Below, one piece after another: positions 26,858-35,672 of a stretch of DNA of 64,000 bases; the first letter of the stretch is position 1, and each line of letters starts with the position of its first letter. The notes beneath the pieces are model-generated. The model searched no databases. It was not told where the DNA came from and was given only the letters and a program-made list of their open reading frames with translations. A program made the position numbers and the translations under genes. The stretch is from Arthrobacter sp. ov118. GTDB lineage: Bacteria; Actinomycetota; Actinomycetes; Actinomycetales; Micrococcaceae. The stretch is from positions 186,001 to 250,000 of the forward strand of contig NZ_FPAY01000005.1 in the NCBI RefSeq assembly GCF_900116495.1, in the 5' to 3' direction.

Positions 26858-27562
26858 TTAGGGGGCAGGCTCAATGAGTTCCGGGCCGTTGTTCCGCACG
26901 CTGTTGACCCGGTCGGTGACCACCCGGGGCGTCAGGACCGGTTCAGGGATGGCATCGAGCATTTCCTGCACTTTGTCCTTGTCCGTCGTGTCGGGGTCCA
27001 GCCACTGGGCATACATGCTGGGCGGAATGATGACGGGAGCCCTGTCATGGACGTGGCCGAGGGAATCATGGGCTGTAGTGGTCAGAACGGTGCAGCTGAG
27101 CAGCCACCGGTTCGGGTCATCCTCGGGAAGGGAGGGGTCCGGCCAGAACTCATACAGCCCGGCGAAGGCGAGCACATTCTCCTTTTCGGAGTAGAGGTAA
27201 TTCGGGATCTTTTTCCCGTCCTCGGTTTTCTGCCACTCGTAATATCCCTCCGCCGGGACCAGTGCCCGGCGTTTGACGGCAGCCTTGCGGAACGATGGCT
27301 TGTCCAGGATCGATTCGCTGCGGGCGTTGATCAGCTTCGAACCGATCTTGATGTCCTTGGCCCAGGACGGAACCAGAGCCCAGCGCGCGATCAACAGCCG
27401 CCGGTCCACGGAGTCCTCGTACAAGCGCTCCGCGATGATGGGGACGTCCTGGGTCGGAGCGACGTTCCAACTGGGCGGGGGCGGGCTGCCTTCGATCTCC
27501 TTAGCCTCGAACTGGCTGAGGAGATCCCCGGTGGCTTTGGACATCACATATCTGCCGCACAT
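26858..27562 (-). CDS. SOS response-associated peptidase (SRAP, YedK/HMCES-like)
   Basis: 234-aa protein beginning MCGRYVMSKATGDLL. Cys2, exposed after Met removal, is the residue that crosslinks to abasic sites in ssDNA. Further SRAP hallmarks are SWNVAPTQDVPII (Asn), INARSESILDKPSF, the RALVPAEGYYEWQK block with the active Glu, and HDRAPVIIPP with the conserved His. It shields abasic sites in single-stranded DNA from error-prone processing. Start 27562 is fixed by the need for Met-Cys. It is transcribed alone. Confidence 0.93.
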   Translation of the reverse strand: MCGRYVMSKATGDLLSQFEAKEIEGSPPPPSWNVAPTQDVPIIAERLYEDSVDRRLLIARWALVPSWAKDIKIGSKLINARSESILDKPSFRKAAVKRRALVPAEGYYEWQKTEDGKKIPNYLYSEKENVLAFAGLYEFWPDPSLPEDDPNRWLLSCTVLTTTAHDSLGHVHDRAPVIIPPSMYAQWLDPDTTDKDKVQEMLDAIPEPVLTPRVVTDRVNSVRNNGPELIEPAP

Positions 27563-27754
27563 GGACTCATTGTGCCCCACGCCGCATTCAACGGACGGCG
27601 AACCCGGGTGCGGCAAGACACGCTGCACCGCGGCTGGACGATCCGCAGATCAACAATTAAAGTCTTGCGGTATCGAATGAAGGCAGACGGACACGACGTC
27701 CGGGAAGGGGGCGCACATCACCGCTGGCCAACACCACAACCCACTGTTTCATCC

Positions 27755-27783
27755 GCAAAAGCCCCTCCCTCGAGGGGCTTTCC
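27755..27783 (+). terminator. hairpin terminator
   Basis: AAAGCCCCTC and GAGGGGCTTT pair around CCTC, with a short T-run at the right and A-run at the left, so it could work in both directions. Confidence 0.65.
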
Positions 27784-28010
27784 TATGTGCAACTCCTAAC
27801 GTCTGTCGCGGATTCGAACTCTTCATCGAGTTCAAAGTGCCGGAACTCGGTTTCCGGGTTCGGCTCTCCCTCAGCAATGACCTCGAAGTCGAGTTGACGC
27901 TGAACCTGGCTGTCCAGGACCTGCAGCTGCCGATCTCCGACATCGGCGAGATTCAGGGGAAAATGCAGGCGTGCCAACCTTCGGTAGAAGCTCCTGTGTG
28001 AATCGCAGCG

Positions 28011-28046
28011 ATAAGTGGCGGCATTCTCGCAGCGCTAATTGCCACC
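28011..28046 (+). repeat. IS21-like terminal remnant, copy 1
   Basis: AAGTGGCGGCATTCTCGCAG followed by CGCTAATTGCCACC matches, in inverse orientation, 52601-52636 with few differences. The pattern (AAGTGGC...TCGCAGCGCTAA...GCCACC) recalls terminal repeats of IS21-type elements. No transposase is present nearby. Confidence 0.45.
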
Positions 28047-28165
28047 CCTGGTGCCCGTAAGCCGACCCCTCAACGGGACAGTCGGTTCTAACGCCCCCGC
28101 TATTGGCCGTAGCAGGGAGATCAAGGTTAAGCGTGTGGAATTGTGTGGCTATAATTCGGGTCCTT

Positions 28166-28981
28166 CTATTCCTTTATCGAACCTTCCAGCATCCCTTTGA
28201 TGAAGTGCCGCTGAAGTATGAAGTACAGCATTACTACCGGGAGAGCTACCAGGACAGCGCCGGCGGCCAGCAGCGCCGTCCCCTGTGTGTACTGCCCTTG
28301 GAAGAACGCGAGGCCTAGCGGTGCAGTCCGAAATGCCCCCGTCGGCGACATAACCAGGGGAATGAGGAACTCGTTCCAGGTCCACATGAAAACCAAAACG
28401 ACCATGGTGGTGATGGCCGGTCGTCCCATCGGAACGAGGATGGACCAGAGGATGCGCTGGGGTGTGGCTCCATCCATACGTGCGGCATCGAGGATCGACG
28501 GGCTGACGCCTTTGAAGTAGGTACGCATCCAGTAGGTGCCGAACGCCACTGACTGAGCAACCTGAGGGAGGGCGACCGCCCAGATCGTGTCGGTTAGGCC
28601 GAGGCTCCGTAGATCGAAGAACAGTGGGATGACAACGGCCTCTGCAGGGATCATGATGCCGAGGAGAAAGGTGTAGAACAACACCTCCCTTCCTCGGAAA
28701 GTCATGGTCCCGAAGGCGTAGCCGCTGAAAAGGGAAAGCACCACAGTCAGAGTTACCACCACGATTGCCACAAGCACCGACGTCGTCATGTATTGTCCAA
28801 AGCGGCCTTCATGCCAGGCAGTTAGAAAGTTCTCGGGGTGAAAGGAACCCTGTTGCGCCGCTTTGGCATCGGCCGGGGCAAAGGCTCCGACCACAATGGT
28901 GAAGATTGGAGCGAGGACTATCAGGGAGAAGATGATGAGAACGAAATAGTTTAATAGGCGCTCCGTCCGTCTTACTTTCAT
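28166..28981 (-). CDS. carbohydrate ABC transporter permease (MalG-type)
   Basis: 271-aa inner-membrane protein with six hydrophobic helices. The first is at residues 12-34 (YFVLIIFSLIVLAPIFTIVV). The EAA loop that contacts the ATPase is at about 180-200 (DAARMDGATPQRILWSILVP), and TWNEFLIPLVM near 215 is typical of MalG-type sugar permeases. It pairs with the permease just upstream, with a 4-bp overlap. No ATPase is encoded here, so a shared MsiK-type ATPase is likely, as is common for actinobacterial sugar importers. It is the last gene of the minus-strand sugar operon. Confidence 0.9.
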   Translation of the reverse strand: MKVRRTERLLNYFVLIIFSLIVLAPIFTIVVGAFAPADAKAAQQGSFHPENFLTAWHEGRFGQYMTTSVLVAIVVVTLTVVLSLFSGYAFGTMTFRGREVLFYTFLLGIMIPAEAVVIPLFFDLRSLGLTDTIWAVALPQVAQSVAFGTYWMRTYFKGVSPSILDAARMDGATPQRILWSILVPMGRPAITTMVVLVFMWTWNEFLIPLVMSPTGAFRTAPLGLAFFQGQYTQGTALLAAGAVLVALPVVMLYFILQRHFIKGMLEGSIKE

Positions 28982-29907
28982 GACGAAATTCGATCCCCAA
29001 TTCTGTTGACAAGGAAACTGATTACGAAGATTAGGACGGTAAGGGCAACTCCAACGGCTGCGGCCGAGCCCACTTCACCGAGCTCGAAGGCCCGACGGTA
29101 TACCTCGTAGCTCGGAACGGTGGTGGAACTGCCAGGTCCTCCGCTGGTGGTCACGTACACAAGATCGAACGTCTTGAGCGAGACAACGATGGTCAGCGTG
29201 AGAGCAACAGTGACCTCGGCTCGGACCGCAGGAACGATTATGGCGAAGAACTCACGCATTGCCCCCGCCCCGTCGAGCCGGGCCGATTCAAATTGTTCTG
29301 AAGGGATCTTTGCCATCCCGGCAAGAAGCAGCACCGTGACCAGTCCAGTGGTCACCCACGTGCCAATCAGTCCTACGGCCGGCAGCGAGAAAGTGTAATC
29401 CCCAAGCCAGGCGCGGGTTAGGGAATCGAGGCCGGCCCATCTAAGGGTGCGGTTTAGGACGCCGTCTGGTGCGTAAATCTGCCTCCAGGCAACGGCCACG
29501 ACGACCATGGCTATGACCTGGGGAAGAAAGACTATCGTGCGGAACATGGGGAGCCCACGCACCCGGGCCCTGGTCAGGACCGCAGCCAGAACCAGGCCGA
29601 TGCCCACCGGAAGAACAGCGAAAAAGAAAACGAAGACCAGCGCATGCCCGAATGCTCCCTTGAGCCGCTCGTCGCTGAGAAGACTGACGTAGTTGTCCAG
29701 TCCAACAAAGGTGGCCAGCGACAGTCCGTCCCATTCGAACAGCGAGAGATGAACGGCTCTGCCGAGCGGGTACAGCAGGAAGGCGGCATATATGAGGAAT
29801 GCCGGGAGTATGAAGTGGTAGGGAGTGGCGCCGTGGCGCCGCCCGCGGGGACGTCGTGCGGCCGTTTGCCGCACAGGGTCGCTAGCCGGCTTTAGTGAAG
29901 TCAGCAT
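28978..29907 (-). CDS. carbohydrate ABC transporter permease (MalF-type)
   Basis: 309-aa inner-membrane permease. Start ATG 29907 (MLTSLKPASDPVRQ) overlaps the end of the binding-protein gene by 26 bp and precedes the first helix (YHFILPAFLIYAAFLLYPLG). LFEWDGLSLATFVGLDNY is the conserved first periplasmic loop of sugar permeases. The EAA motif lies at about 215-235 (ESARLDGAGAMREFFAIIVP). Six helices can be counted. With the MalG-type partner it forms the channel for the sugar delivered by the lipoprotein encoded upstream. Confidence 0.9.
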   Translation of the reverse strand: MLTSLKPASDPVRQTAARRPRGRRHGATPYHFILPAFLIYAAFLLYPLGRAVHLSLFEWDGLSLATFVGLDNYVSLLSDERLKGAFGHALVFVFFFAVLPVGIGLVLAAVLTRARVRGLPMFRTIVFLPQVIAMVVVAVAWRQIYAPDGVLNRTLRWAGLDSLTRAWLGDYTFSLPAVGLIGTWVTTGLVTVLLLAGMAKIPSEQFESARLDGAGAMREFFAIIVPAVRAEVTVALTLTIVVSLKTFDLVYVTTSGGPGSSTTVPSYEVYRRAFELGEVGSAAAVGVALTVLIFVISFLVNRIGDRISS

Positions 29908-31246
29908 AGTCAGCTTCCAGAGCCTCAGTGAATTCCTTGGGAGCAAGGCGGCCGTCAAGCAGTCCCTGAAGTGACTCGCCCAGAGTGTCGGCCATGGTCG
30001 GAGTTGCATAGTCGAGATACGGCAGCAGGACTCCATCCTTGGTGACCGAGCCGAAAGCGGAGTAGACGTCACGGAGAACCCCTGTGGCCGGAGCGTATTT
30101 TTCCGCGTTGACAATGGGGAGATTGCCCGTCTTGGCCAGCGTCGCCATCGCTTCGTCGTTAGTGATGAAGTTGATGTAGGCGGCGGCGAGGTCGGGGTTC
30201 TTGCTGGCTTTCGTTACGGTAAACGGCAAGCCGGTCCCGCCTGTGACGTGGGCGCCGTCGCCCTCTTTGGTCGGAGGCACAAAGAAGCCGACGTCGTCGC
30301 CCATGGCACCTTGGAGATCGGCAGCGAGCCATGAGCCGCCCATAAGAAATACCCCTTCCCCCTTGGTGAGCTTCTGCCAGGCGGCGTCATAGTCAGTACC
30401 GTTTACCCCGTCATTGAAGTATCCGGCCGTTCTCCAGTCGCTGAGGCGTTTCGCTGCTGCCTCATTTTCGGGGGTCGTCCAGGACGCGCCGGCATTTCCG
30501 AAACCCAGTTTTTCGATCTGATCCGAGGGAACATTTGCTCCTTGGACTGGTCCAAACATGTGGATCGCGGGCCATTTTTCTATATTTCCCAACAGCAGGG
30601 GCGTTTCGCCGGCACTTTTCGCTGCGGCAAGAGCCGAGTCAAAGGCCGCCTGGTCTTTGGGAACTGAGATTCCCAGGGACGCCAGTTTTTTCTTGCTGTA
30701 GAAGACCCCGACAACTTCCCCGACCTGCGGTAGCCCATATACAGATCCCGTGCCGAACGACTTTCCGTCAGGGCTGTACTCGGAGTACTTCAAAACGCTC
30801 TCGGGGTACCGGTCAGCCCAGCCGTAGGCCTCTGCCCAATCGTCCAGCGGAAGGAGCTGATCCGCCTTGACGAATGCTCCCATGGAGCTTCGTGCGTTGT
30901 TGGCCTGGACGACGTCCGGAGCGTCTTTGCCGCTTAGCGCGAGTCGCAGTGTCTTGCCCAGGTCGTCAAAGGACTGGGAATCCCGCTTGATGGTGATGTT
31001 TGGGTAGGCCTTTTCAAACGCAGCATTCAGAAGTTTCATCTGTTCGTTTTGACCTCCCCGGACTTCCTGATCCCAGACTGTCAGTGTGAGGGCCCCCATT
31101 TTCGAAACATCCGTCTGTACGGTCCGGTCCGCCGCAGGCGATGACGGTGAGGCCGTGCCCGATCCCGGGGTACATCCGGCCAACGCCATGGCTACCAGGG
31201 TTGCCGCGGCAAAGCCTGCAGCTATGGATTTGTTCTTTTTCGTCAT
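29882..31246 (-). CDS. sugar ABC transporter substrate-binding lipoprotein
   Basis: 454-aa extracytoplasmic binding protein of the family 1 type. The signal ends in lipobox MALAGC (Cys near 25). LTVWDQEVRGGQNEQMKLLN, NAAFEKAYPNITIKRDSQSF and GVFLMGGSWLAADLQGA are characteristic blocks. The size and fold match oligosaccharide binders. It sits between the PfkB kinase gene and the two permeases in one minus-strand operon. The ligand is unknown; neighbouring enzymes suggest a glucosamine-containing or beta-linked disaccharide. Confidence 0.9.
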   Translation of the reverse strand: MTKKNKSIAAGFAAATLVAMALAGCTPGSGTASPSSPAADRTVQTDVSKMGALTLTVWDQEVRGGQNEQMKLLNAAFEKAYPNITIKRDSQSFDDLGKTLRLALSGKDAPDVVQANNARSSMGAFVKADQLLPLDDWAEAYGWADRYPESVLKYSEYSPDGKSFGTGSVYGLPQVGEVVGVFYSKKKLASLGISVPKDQAAFDSALAAAKSAGETPLLLGNIEKWPAIHMFGPVQGANVPSDQIEKLGFGNAGASWTTPENEAAAKRLSDWRTAGYFNDGVNGTDYDAAWQKLTKGEGVFLMGGSWLAADLQGAMGDDVGFFVPPTKEGDGAHVTGGTGLPFTVTKASKNPDLAAAYINFITNDEAMATLAKTGNLPIVNAEKYAPATGVLRDVYSAFGSVTKDGVLLPYLDYATPTMADTLGESLQGLLDGRLAPKEFTEALEADYADFTKAG

Positions 31247-31319
31247 GATTTTCCCTTCAAGGAGTCAGAGATGGCAGCCAAGTTCTGAAGTGGGTTGAAT
31301 CGGGGGAACTGCGTAGTGC

Positions 31320-32393
31320 TCACGCCAGAGAGTGCTGCTCTGCTTCGGTCAGCAGACCAAACGTGGCCTCTGCCCTGCGAACGGTTTCTCGGGATTTTTG
31401 AGCGATGAGTTCTTCCAGGAAACCGTAGCGCCTGGCAATGTCTTGGCTCTCTGCGTTTCGGTTTGCTTGTTTTTTAGTGGCTGACCACCAGTCGGATATG
31501 TCGCCCCAGCCCGGGGATGCCAGGGAACCGCCAAAGTGCTGGACTGCCAGCGCGGAACATAGGGATGCAAAAAGCAGCCGTTGCTCCAGCGGCCATTGAT
31601 CCAAGGTGCCGACGACCATCGCGGCGGCAAAGACGTCGCCGGCGCCGGTGGGGTCGACCGCGTTGACCTTCAGGCTGGGAACGGATGCGCTCTCCCCAGT
31701 GGTCGAATCGACGGCGATCGCGCCACCGGCGCCCTTCGTGACGATCGCCAGCGGAACCAGGTCGCAAAGGGCACGGAGTGCTTCCCCGGCGCTGCCCGTG
31801 CGCGTGTAGGCCATGGCTTCAACATGGTTGGGAAGAAAGGCGTGGCACAGCCGGAGATCATCCAGGGCCGCGCTGTCCCATTTCTCCGTGGGATCCCATC
31901 CAACGGCAGCGAAAACCAATGCCTGCGAAGCTTCGCTTTGAACCCACCAAGGCGCTTCTCCTCCCGGCGACAACAGTTCGGCAACCACGGCCCTAGAGGG
32001 CGGGGGCGTCCCGACGAGTTCACCCTGGCTAATCGGGATGGGGTGTCCGTGGGTGATCATGCTTCGGTCTTCGTGGCGGGCAATTGAGACCGTAACCGCC
32101 GAGTGCCACCCCGGAAAAGTACGTGATCGGCTGAGATCAATCCGTTCCTGCCGTTCGAGCAATGACCAGGCCCAGGCGCCATAGGCATCGTCGCCAAATC
32201 CGGCAGCGAGTCCGGTTCTCAGGCCGAGGCGAGTCGCGGCCACCGCCAGATTGGCGATACCGCCCGGCAGTGATCCCATTCCATCGGCCCAGACTTCAGT
32301 GCCGGGTCTGGGATCAGAACGGAGGCCGGTGAAAACGATGTCGAAAAAAAGCGGACCTGTTAGAAAAAGATCGAGCTCTTTGTTCGTTTCCAT
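31320..32393 (-). CDS. PfkB family carbohydrate kinase
   Basis: 357-aa ribokinase-type kinase. ATG 32393 (METNKELDLFLTGPLFFDIV) follows AGGTGG. The first family signature is GGIANLAVAATRLGLRTGLA near 45-65; the second, DPTGAGDVFAAAMVVG, with catalytic Asp lies near 275. A C-terminal helical extension (LEELIAQKSRETVRRAEATF) is unusual. It is the first gene of the minus-strand sugar operon and faces the DeoR gene. It probably phosphorylates the sugar or disaccharide brought in by the ABC importer, creating the 6-phosphate needed by the GH4 enzyme; that link is inference. Confidence 0.87.
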   Translation of the reverse strand: METNKELDLFLTGPLFFDIVFTGLRSDPRPGTEVWADGMGSLPGGIANLAVAATRLGLRTGLAAGFGDDAYGAWAWSLLERQERIDLSRSRTFPGWHSAVTVSIARHEDRSMITHGHPIPISQGELVGTPPPSRAVVAELLSPGGEAPWWVQSEASQALVFAAVGWDPTEKWDSAALDDLRLCHAFLPNHVEAMAYTRTGSAGEALRALCDLVPLAIVTKGAGGAIAVDSTTGESASVPSLKVNAVDPTGAGDVFAAAMVVGTLDQWPLEQRLLFASLCSALAVQHFGGSLASPGWGDISDWWSATKKQANRNAESQDIARRYGFLEELIAQKSRETVRRAEATFGLLTEAEQHSLA

Positions 32394-32587
32394 GCGGTCT
32401 ACCACCTCGTTCTTTCGTGCTCGGTCACGTAGTTGCACCGAATGTGCAACGGGGACGTGGGGCGAAGCGCGGGCCCCTATTCGGAGTGACCTGCGTCGCA
32501 TAGGTTCGGACGCTACCATGCAACAGTGAGCAAAACCAAGCGCAAGTATGGTTGCAAATGCTCAATTCTGCGTGCTAATTTCTGTTT
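32394..32587. promoter_or_regulatory. divergent control region with repeated TGAGCA/TGCTCA words
   Basis: The 194 bp between the kinase and DeoR genes must hold both promoters. TGAGCA occurs at 32527-32532; its inverse TGCTCA is at 32559-32564 and again across the DeoR start codon (ATGCTCAC, 32588). Spaced half-sites of this kind suit a DeoR-family repressor that controls both operons. Confidence 0.5.
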
Positions 32588-33337
32588 ATGCTCACTTCAA
32601 CTCGTCATGCCACGATCTTGCGTCGGGTGAAAGAAACAGGTGGGGCCTCTGTGCAGGAGCTCGCCGAGATTATGGACGTGAGCCCGTCCACCATTCGGCG
32701 GGACCTCAACATGCTTAGCGCCGAGGGCCTCCTTCGCAGGGTCAGGGGGGGTGGAAGCATTGAACCCGACGGAATACCGTTCCAGGAAGTGGCCGCCAAA
32801 TCAGCGTCCTCCAAGGAGCGCATTGCCAAAGCTGCAGCCAGCCTTGTTTCGGCTGGCGATGTCGTGGTTCTGGACATCGGCACTACCACGGCCCTGATCG
32901 CGCGTGCCCTACGGGGCAAGGACATCACGGTGATAACGGCGAGCATCGCCGTCCTTGATGAATTGAGGGACGACAACGACATCGAACTCATCATGCTGGG
33001 CGGCGTCCTTCGCCGTTCGTACCACTCGCTGGTGGGTTCATTGACTGAAGACGCGCTGGGCCAATTACATGCGACGATTAGCTTCCTTGGCACCAGTGGT
33101 GTCCAAGTCGACGGAACCGTAATGGATTCGACTGGCATTGAAGTGCCTATCAAGCGAGCCATCCTCGCGTCTTCACCTCGCACCGTTCTGGTCGCGGATG
33201 AAACCAAGTTTCCTGGCACTGGAATTCTGTCTGTTTGTCAGGCGTCAGACATAAGTACCTTGGTCACATCAGCCAAGGCAAATCCCCAAACGCTCGAGTC
33301 GTTCAACCGGGCTGGAAGTGACGTGATGCTGGCGTGA
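32588..33337 (+). CDS. DeoR/GlpR family transcriptional repressor
   Basis: 249-aa sugar-phosphate-responsive regulator. The N-terminal DeoR helix-turn-helix (residues 5-55) has RHATILRRVKETGGASVQEL and VSPSTIRRDLNMLSAEGLLR. The C-terminal ISOCOT effector domain has VVLDIGTTTALIARAL near 95 and GTSGVQVDGTVMDSTGIEVP near 160. Members are released from DNA by a phosphorylated sugar. The gene overlaps the GH4 gene by 4 bp and is divergent from the transporter operon, so it probably controls both sides through the shared intergenic region. Confidence 0.92.
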   Translation: MLTSTRHATILRRVKETGGASVQELAEIMDVSPSTIRRDLNMLSAEGLLRRVRGGGSIEPDGIPFQEVAAKSASSKERIAKAAASLVSAGDVVVLDIGTTTALIARALRGKDITVITASIAVLDELRDDNDIELIMLGGVLRRSYHSLVGSLTEDALGQLHATISFLGTSGVQVDGTVMDSTGIEVPIKRAILASSPRTVLVADETKFPGTGILSVCQASDISTLVTSAKANPQTLESFNRAGSDVMLA

Positions 33338-34677
33338 AACTCACCATTATTGGCGGCGGCGGATTCCGTGTGCCCCAGATATTCGAAGCCCTCGCGGCCG
33401 AGGGCGACCACGCCCGAGTCACCGAGCTCTGCTTGTACGATTCCGCGCCGGAGCGGCTCGAAATAATACGGACTGTCCTCGCGCAACTCGCCGAAATAAC
33501 GGCCAAGCCCCCACGTGTCACGCTGGCGCGGACCTTGGACGACGCCGTCAAGGCCGCCGATTTTATCTTTTCAGCGATGCGCATCGGTGGAGCCGAAGGA
33601 CGCATCATCGACGAACGCGTCGCGCTGAACCTCGGCGTCCTGGGTCAAGAAACGATCGGTCCCGGCGGTCTGGCCTACGCCATTCGAACACTTCCCCATG
33701 CCCGCCACCTTGCTGAGCGCGTCGCCGCGCTGGCACCGGACGCGTGGGTCATCAACTTCACGAACCCAGCCGGCATGGTCACGGAGGCGATGCGGGCGAT
33801 ACTCGGGGATCGTGTCGTGGGAATCTGCGATACGCCGATCGGGCTGATGCGCCGCGCAGTCCACGCGGTCGGTTCGACACCGGAACTTGTTGACTTCGAC
33901 TACGTCGGGCTCAACCACTTGGGCTGGTTGCGGCGAATTTCTGTCGACGGCCACGATCGCCTGCCCCTTTTGCTCAAAAGCGACGAAGCCCTCGGGCAGA
34001 TTGAAGAAGCAAGGTTGCTCGGATTCGATTGGATCCGCGCGATGGGCGCCATTCCGAACGAATATCTCTACTACTACTACTTTGAACGAGAGGCCACGGA
34101 ACGTATCCGTTCCTCCATCGAAACCCGCGGCGAGTTCCTCCGGCGCCAGCAATCCTCGTTTTACAGCGACGCCCACCAGCACGCGGACAGCGCCCTTGCC
34201 CTGTGGAACAAGACAAAACATGACCGGGAGTCGAGCTATATGGCCGAGAGCCGGGCCGAAGAAGATCGCAGCAACCGGCAGGATGCCGACGTCGACGGCG
34301 GCGGGTATCAGACGGTTGCACTCAACCTCATGACGTCCTTGGTGCAGGGCAGGTCAACCCGCATGATCCTTAATGTCGCTAACCGGGGTAATGTTCCGGA
34401 ACTCCCCGATGAGGCTGTCATCGAAGTGCCGTGCACGGTGGACGCGAACGGCATCCGTCCACAGAATGTCGCCAAGGTCGAGGGCGAGATGCTGGGACTC
34501 ATGCAACAGGTCAAAAGCGTGGAGCAGCTGACCATCGCCGCTTCCTTGCATCGGGACCCTGCCTTGGCCTGGCGGGCAATCGCTGCACATCCGCTTGTGG
34601 ATTCAGTCAGCGTCGCCCGTCGCCTCCTCGACACCTATAGGGCAGAGATCCCCGGAGTCGCCGCCGCTTTTGACTAA
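33334..34677 (+). CDS. GH4 6-phospho-beta-glucosidase-type glycosidase
   Basis: 447-aa NAD- and Mn-dependent glycosidase of family 4. The Rossmann fold begins MKLTIIGGGGFRVPQIFEAL. NFTNPAGMVTEAMR near 145, ICDTPIG near 169 (metal-binding Cys) and LNHLGW near 190 (metal-binding His) are the family hallmarks. These enzymes cleave phosphorylated disaccharides by an oxidation-elimination route. The GTG start overlaps the DeoR stop (GTGA). With the PfkB kinase upstream and NagB downstream, the likely job is cleaving a 6-phosphorylated glucosamine-type disaccharide. This differs from the usual PTS-linked setting. Confidence 0.92.
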   Translation: MKLTIIGGGGFRVPQIFEALAAEGDHARVTELCLYDSAPERLEIIRTVLAQLAEITAKPPRVTLARTLDDAVKAADFIFSAMRIGGAEGRIIDERVALNLGVLGQETIGPGGLAYAIRTLPHARHLAERVAALAPDAWVINFTNPAGMVTEAMRAILGDRVVGICDTPIGLMRRAVHAVGSTPELVDFDYVGLNHLGWLRRISVDGHDRLPLLLKSDEALGQIEEARLLGFDWIRAMGAIPNEYLYYYYFEREATERIRSSIETRGEFLRRQQSSFYSDAHQHADSALALWNKTKHDRESSYMAESRAEEDRSNRQDADVDGGGYQTVALNLMTSLVQGRSTRMILNVANRGNVPELPDEAVIEVPCTVDANGIRPQNVAKVEGEMLGLMQQVKSVEQLTIAASLHRDPALAWRAIAAHPLVDSVSVARRLLDTYRAEIPGVAAAFD

Positions 34678-34715
34678 CTTCGTCGTTTCCCAAACCCTAA
34701 GAGCGGTGCAGCACA

Positions 34716-35468
34716 ATGCAAGTCGAAATACTCGAAAACGCCCAGCAAGTCGGTGAATATGCCGCCGACCGGATCCTGCGCGGTGTCGCCTCCGGGAAGA
34801 TCACAACCCTCGGAGTAGCGACCGGATCATCACCACTGTCCATCTACGAATCTCTAGAAAGCAAGTGGATCCCCCAACTCATTGATCTGCATGTATTCGC
34901 CCTGGATGAGTATGTGGGGCTACAGCCGGAACATCCCTCGAGCTACCACGCGGTCATCCAACGCGAGGTGACGGACCGGTTGAAGCTGAAGCCAGCGAAC
35001 GTGTGCGTTCCTCAAGGCAACGGACCTGACCTCGCCGCAGCGTGCGCGCGATTTGAGGCAGCTATCGCCGCAGCCGGCGGAGTGGACCTCCAGATACTCG
35101 GCATAGGCAGGAACGGGCACATCGGTTTCAACGAACCAACGTCCTCGTTTTCCTCCAGAACTCGTGTAAAGACTCTGACTCCGGCTACCCGGGCCGACAA
35201 CTCAAGGTTTTTTGAAAAGGATGAACAAGTACCGACGCGCTGCATCACGCAGGGCCTAGGAACCATCATGGAATCCAAAGAAATACTGCTGGTGGCCCAT
35301 GGTGCGAGCAAGGCCAAGGCAATCGCACTTGCCGTCGAAGGACCCGTATCTGGAATGTGCCCTGCCTCTGTGCTGCAGTTTCACGCCCGAACGACCCTTG
35401 TGATTGATCGTGAAGCGGCCCGGAACCTGACCCTCCTTGACTACTACGATTCCATCAATGCCGGCTGA
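34716..35468 (+). CDS. nagB: glucosamine-6-phosphate deaminase
   Basis: 250-aa enzyme converting glucosamine 6-phosphate to fructose 6-phosphate and ammonia. Motifs are GVATGSSPLSIYESL near 34 (phosphate loop), HVFALDEYVGLQPEHPSSYH near 63-82 with the catalytic Asp, and ILGIGRNGHIGFNEPTSSFS near 128-147 with the active His. The late segment ALAVEGPVSGMCPASVLQ is also typical. It follows the GH4 gene by 38 bp. No nagA deacetylase is present, which suggests the imported sugar carries free amino groups or is deacetylated elsewhere. Confidence 0.94.
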   Translation: MQVEILENAQQVGEYAADRILRGVASGKITTLGVATGSSPLSIYESLESKWIPQLIDLHVFALDEYVGLQPEHPSSYHAVIQREVTDRLKLKPANVCVPQGNGPDLAAACARFEAAIAAAGGVDLQILGIGRNGHIGFNEPTSSFSSRTRVKTLTPATRADNSRFFEKDEQVPTRCITQGLGTIMESKEILLVAHGASKAKAIALAVEGPVSGMCPASVLQFHARTTLVIDREAARNLTLLDYYDSINAG

Positions 35469-35672
35469 TCGGAAAAGCTGTCAGCGACTCCCCCTTTTTC
35501 GAAGTTCGCCGAGACCACAAGGTAGCTCGCTAGCTTGTCCGATTCTCCTGGCCTACGAAGGCGCATTAGAGCCGCAATCGTCACGCTCGCATCCCACCTT
35601 GTCATCGGCCGTGGAGCAACCGTCCGAACAAGGACGTGAAGAAATAGCTGACTACAGAGGAGCGCAACAGCA

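Larger units (their letters stand above)
27563..28165. other. 600-bp stretch with terminator and IS21-like end
   Basis: It holds the hairpin at 27755-27783 and the IS-end-like sequence at 28011-28046 (listed separately). A minus-strand frame 27783-27977 could encode 64 acidic residues starting MARLHFPLNLADVGD, but support is poor. Confidence 0.35.

Noticed and set aside
27783..27977. Possible 64-aa acidic protein on the minus strand
   Set aside because: The opposite strand reads equally well as protein, and neither has a convincing start.
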